From an uncultured Campylobacter sp. (GTDB lineage: Bacteria; Campylobacterota; Campylobacteria; Campylobacterales; Campylobacteraceae): DNA of 13,578 bases. Below the pieces are notes generated by a model, which saw nothing but the letters and a program-made list of their open reading frames with translations, did no database searches and was not told where the DNA came from. Both the position numbers and the translations under genes were made by a program. This document shows positions 12,208 to 13,578 of this stretch, in pieces; within the stretch, counting starts at the first letter, position 1, and each line of letters starts with the position of its first letter. The stretch lies in contig NZ_CALINL010000042.1 in assembly GCF_938045225.1 (NCBI RefSeq), forward strand, positions 1 to 13,578. The letters run 5' to 3'.

Positions 12208-13421
12208 TTTTTGCCGTCATTAAATTCATCTATGACGACTCTAAAATTAACACCTTCTTTTTTTAAATCATAGGCATACCTTATTATATCGTCTCTAAGC
12301 TCGAAGCTATCGTCGGCTATCTTGCCGTTTCTTACTACATCCATGATATTTAAAAGCTCATCATTGCTAAGCCCGCCTGTTTTTTCAATGCCTGCGTGTT
12401 TTATCATTATCTTTTTCGTGCCTGCATTTTTGCCGCCTTGCTCTAAGGAGTAAAGGTCGCCTAGGTCTTTGCCCTGCAATATAACCTTATCTCTTTTCCA
12501 TACAAACACGTCATATACGCTTTTTTGTTCGTCGTTTAACCTTGAAACGTCCGTATTTTTTATTAATTTTTCTCTTGATTTATTTAACCTTAAGCCTGGT
12601 TGATTTATAATTTTCTCATTGGCGAAGTTCGCGCCGGGGTGTTGCCCGGGAGCTTCGCCTTTTACGGCTTCTCGCTTTACTCGAGCTTGTTCGATTTTAC
12701 TTCCTTGTTCGTCTATCTTGCCGCCTCTTATCTTTGCTACGTCTGCTTTAGTGATCAAAAAATCAGCGTTGTAGTTTTTATCGTAGCCCGCAGGCGTTCT
12801 TTTGTATTCCCAACCGCCTACGCCACCGTTATCCTCTATCCTCGACTCGCTAAACCTAGTTTTGCCGTACCTTGCGTCTTTGGCTAGTATGTCCTCTCTA
12901 TCTTTTAGAAACTGCTCTACGTCGTACTCTTTAGATAGCGATTTTAGTTCGTCTTTAGCCGCATTTTGTGATATAATAGCCTTATCAGCTTCCGATCCTT
13001 GTTTGGCTGTTTGTGGGGTGCTTAGATCGGAGAGTGTGTCCCCACCCCAAATCACTTTACCTTTCAGTAAGTTTTTTAAATCTGTATTTTTAATAGGCGT
13101 AGCGGTTATTTCGATTAGTTCGCCGTTTTTATCCTCTACGACGTTTAAAAATTTTACAACCTTATCTTTTTCGTCTATAAAAGTTTTAAAAAATCTAAAT
13201 CTTTGTGCGCCGTTTATACTTTCTTGAGTAATAAACAGCGGTTTTTCCAGAGTCGGTTTAACTAAATTTATGTATTCTAGCCTCCTGTCGCCGTCAATCT
13301 TATCGGCCAAATGGTTTAGCATCTTATCGACTGAAATTTTGGAAGTAAAAATCGGCGTTTTTATCGGCTTAGAAAAGTCCTTAACGACAGATAATATATC
13401 GGCCTTTGGGTCTAGCCTCAA
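12147..13421 (-). CDS. polyvalent ORF with PBECR2-like and second nuclease-like module, C-terminus frameshifted
   Basis: A 424-codon frame. The only usable start is TTG at 13421, with AAAGGA about 7 bases before it, but homology continues upstream, so it is probably 5'-truncated. Residues 20-125 resemble the PBECR2-like part of the 1201-residue protein (KMLNHLADK at 33-41, LVKPTLEKP at 53-61, VVEDKNGELIEITA at 94-107). Then come the linkers IISQNAAKDE (149-158) and EQGSKIEQARVKREAVKGE (238-256). A second module (about 300-405) has KKIMIKHAGIEKTGG at 336-350, LSNDELLNIMDVV at 351-363 and NFRVVIDEFNDGKK at 392-405, resembling another barnase/EndoU-like phage nuclease with His342 as a possible active-site residue. 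After the A6 run the frame appears wrong. The next ORF downstream is in the same frame, separated by TGA. Confidence 0.6.
   Translation of the reverse strand: MRLDPKADILSVVKDFSKPIKTPIFTSKISVDKMLNHLADKIDGDRRLEYINLVKPTLEKPLFITQESINGAQRFRFFKTFIDEKDKVVKFLNVVEDKNGELIEITATPIKNTDLKNLLKGKVIWGGDTLSDLSTPQTAKQGSEADKAIISQNAAKDELKSLSKEYDVEQFLKDREDILAKDARYGKTRFSESRIEDNGGVGGWEYKRTPAGYDKNYNADFLITKADVAKIRGGKIDEQGSKIEQARVKREAVKGEAPGQHPGANFANEKIINQPGLRLNKSREKLIKNTDVSRLNDEQKSVYDVFVWKRDKVILQGKDLGDLYSLEQGGKNAGTKKIMIKHAGIEKTGGLSNDELLNIMDVVRNGKIADDSFELRDDIIRYAYDLKKEGVNFRVVIDEFNDGKKYLTITAIEILSIMARRKNG
12948..12978. repeat. 31-bp IISQN linker repeat, third copy
   Basis: It matches 11334-11364 and 12012-12042 with one or two substitutions. 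The spacings are 678 and 936 bp, both multiples of three, and all three copies are read in the same frame. The + strand holds TGATATAAT. Confidence 0.85.
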
Positions 13422-13559
13422 GGCTAATTCCTTTCTTTCGACGATATTTTTTACGGCTGAAGTATAATCTACGTTTGTATTGTTAAATTGTTGATTTTTA
13501 GCTTCGCCTTTTACGACTTCTTGCTTTGCTCCCTTGTTCGGCTGCTTTTTGTTGTTAGG
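13422..13559 (-). pseudogene. upstream remnant of the polyvalent ORF with a deleted linker
   Basis: The frame of the 424-codon ORF stays open from 13421 up to a TAG at 13560-13562, with no start codon. It reads KQEVVKGEAKNQQFNN, then VDYTSAVKNIVERKELA, which aligns with IDFSSKIDDDFLRANATELE of the 1201-residue protein. Compared with 11811-11867, the linker DNA here lacks 20 bases, so the preceding AEQGSK lies in another frame. The gene has thus lost its natural 5' end by a frameshifting deletion. The rest of the window (13563-13578) shows nothing more. Confidence 0.5.
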
Positions 13560-13578
13560 CTATAAGGCGCATATTGGG

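Overview
The window looks like part of a prophage or phage-derived island in a Campylobacter of moderate GC (the showae/rectus/curvus/concisus group would fit). The reasons are A/T-rich intergenic DNA with many AAATTT runs, promoters made of a TATAAT-like box behind T-rich DNA, heavy use of CTA for Leu and AGA for Arg, and a terminase next to very large modular 'polyvalent' proteins. Host and family assignments come from memory of sequence patterns; no database was searched.

Layout, left to right. 1-370 is gene-poor and holds a nested palindrome and a promoter for the + strand large terminase (371-1930). 1931-2823 is about 890 bp without a convincing gene; it contains short dispersed repeats, a possible promoter, and a long stem-loop with a run of nine C in its loop. 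It leads into an Abi_2-like HEPN gene (2824-3396, +). Everything to the right is on the minus strand. In transcription order (right to left) it is: a polyvalent ORF with an apparent C-terminal frameshift (13421-12147) and a decayed upstream remnant; a second polyvalent ORF built from a duplicated linker plus two different nuclease-like modules (12047-10407); two orphan C-terminal tails (10310-10020); a small zinc-ribbon protein (9932-9687); a control region with three TTTGGGAAA boxes exactly 42 bp apart; a 1201-residue polyvalent protein (9474-5869) with PBECR2-like, zincin-like and second nuclease-like regions and a 90-codon ORF nested in another frame; a hairpin-rich spacer; and a 762-residue LPD38-like protein (5716-3428).

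How it may work together. Polyvalent proteins of phages are thought to enter the host with the DNA and to carry nucleases, proteases and helper domains that act in host-phage or phage-phage conflict. Here the modules are joined by the same few linker sequences, repeated at DNA level: an IISQN(A/S)AKDE linker, an EQGSK..KQE.VKG linker, and a glycine-rich GLAGGTLN..DENGNF segment. The repeats lie in the same reading frame, so recombination between them would delete or fuse whole modules without breaking the protein. With the orphan tails beside them, the locus resembles a toxin-cassette array of the kind known from CDI, Rhs and MafB loci. The HEPN gene with its long structured non-coding leader is a second, independent candidate defence unit.
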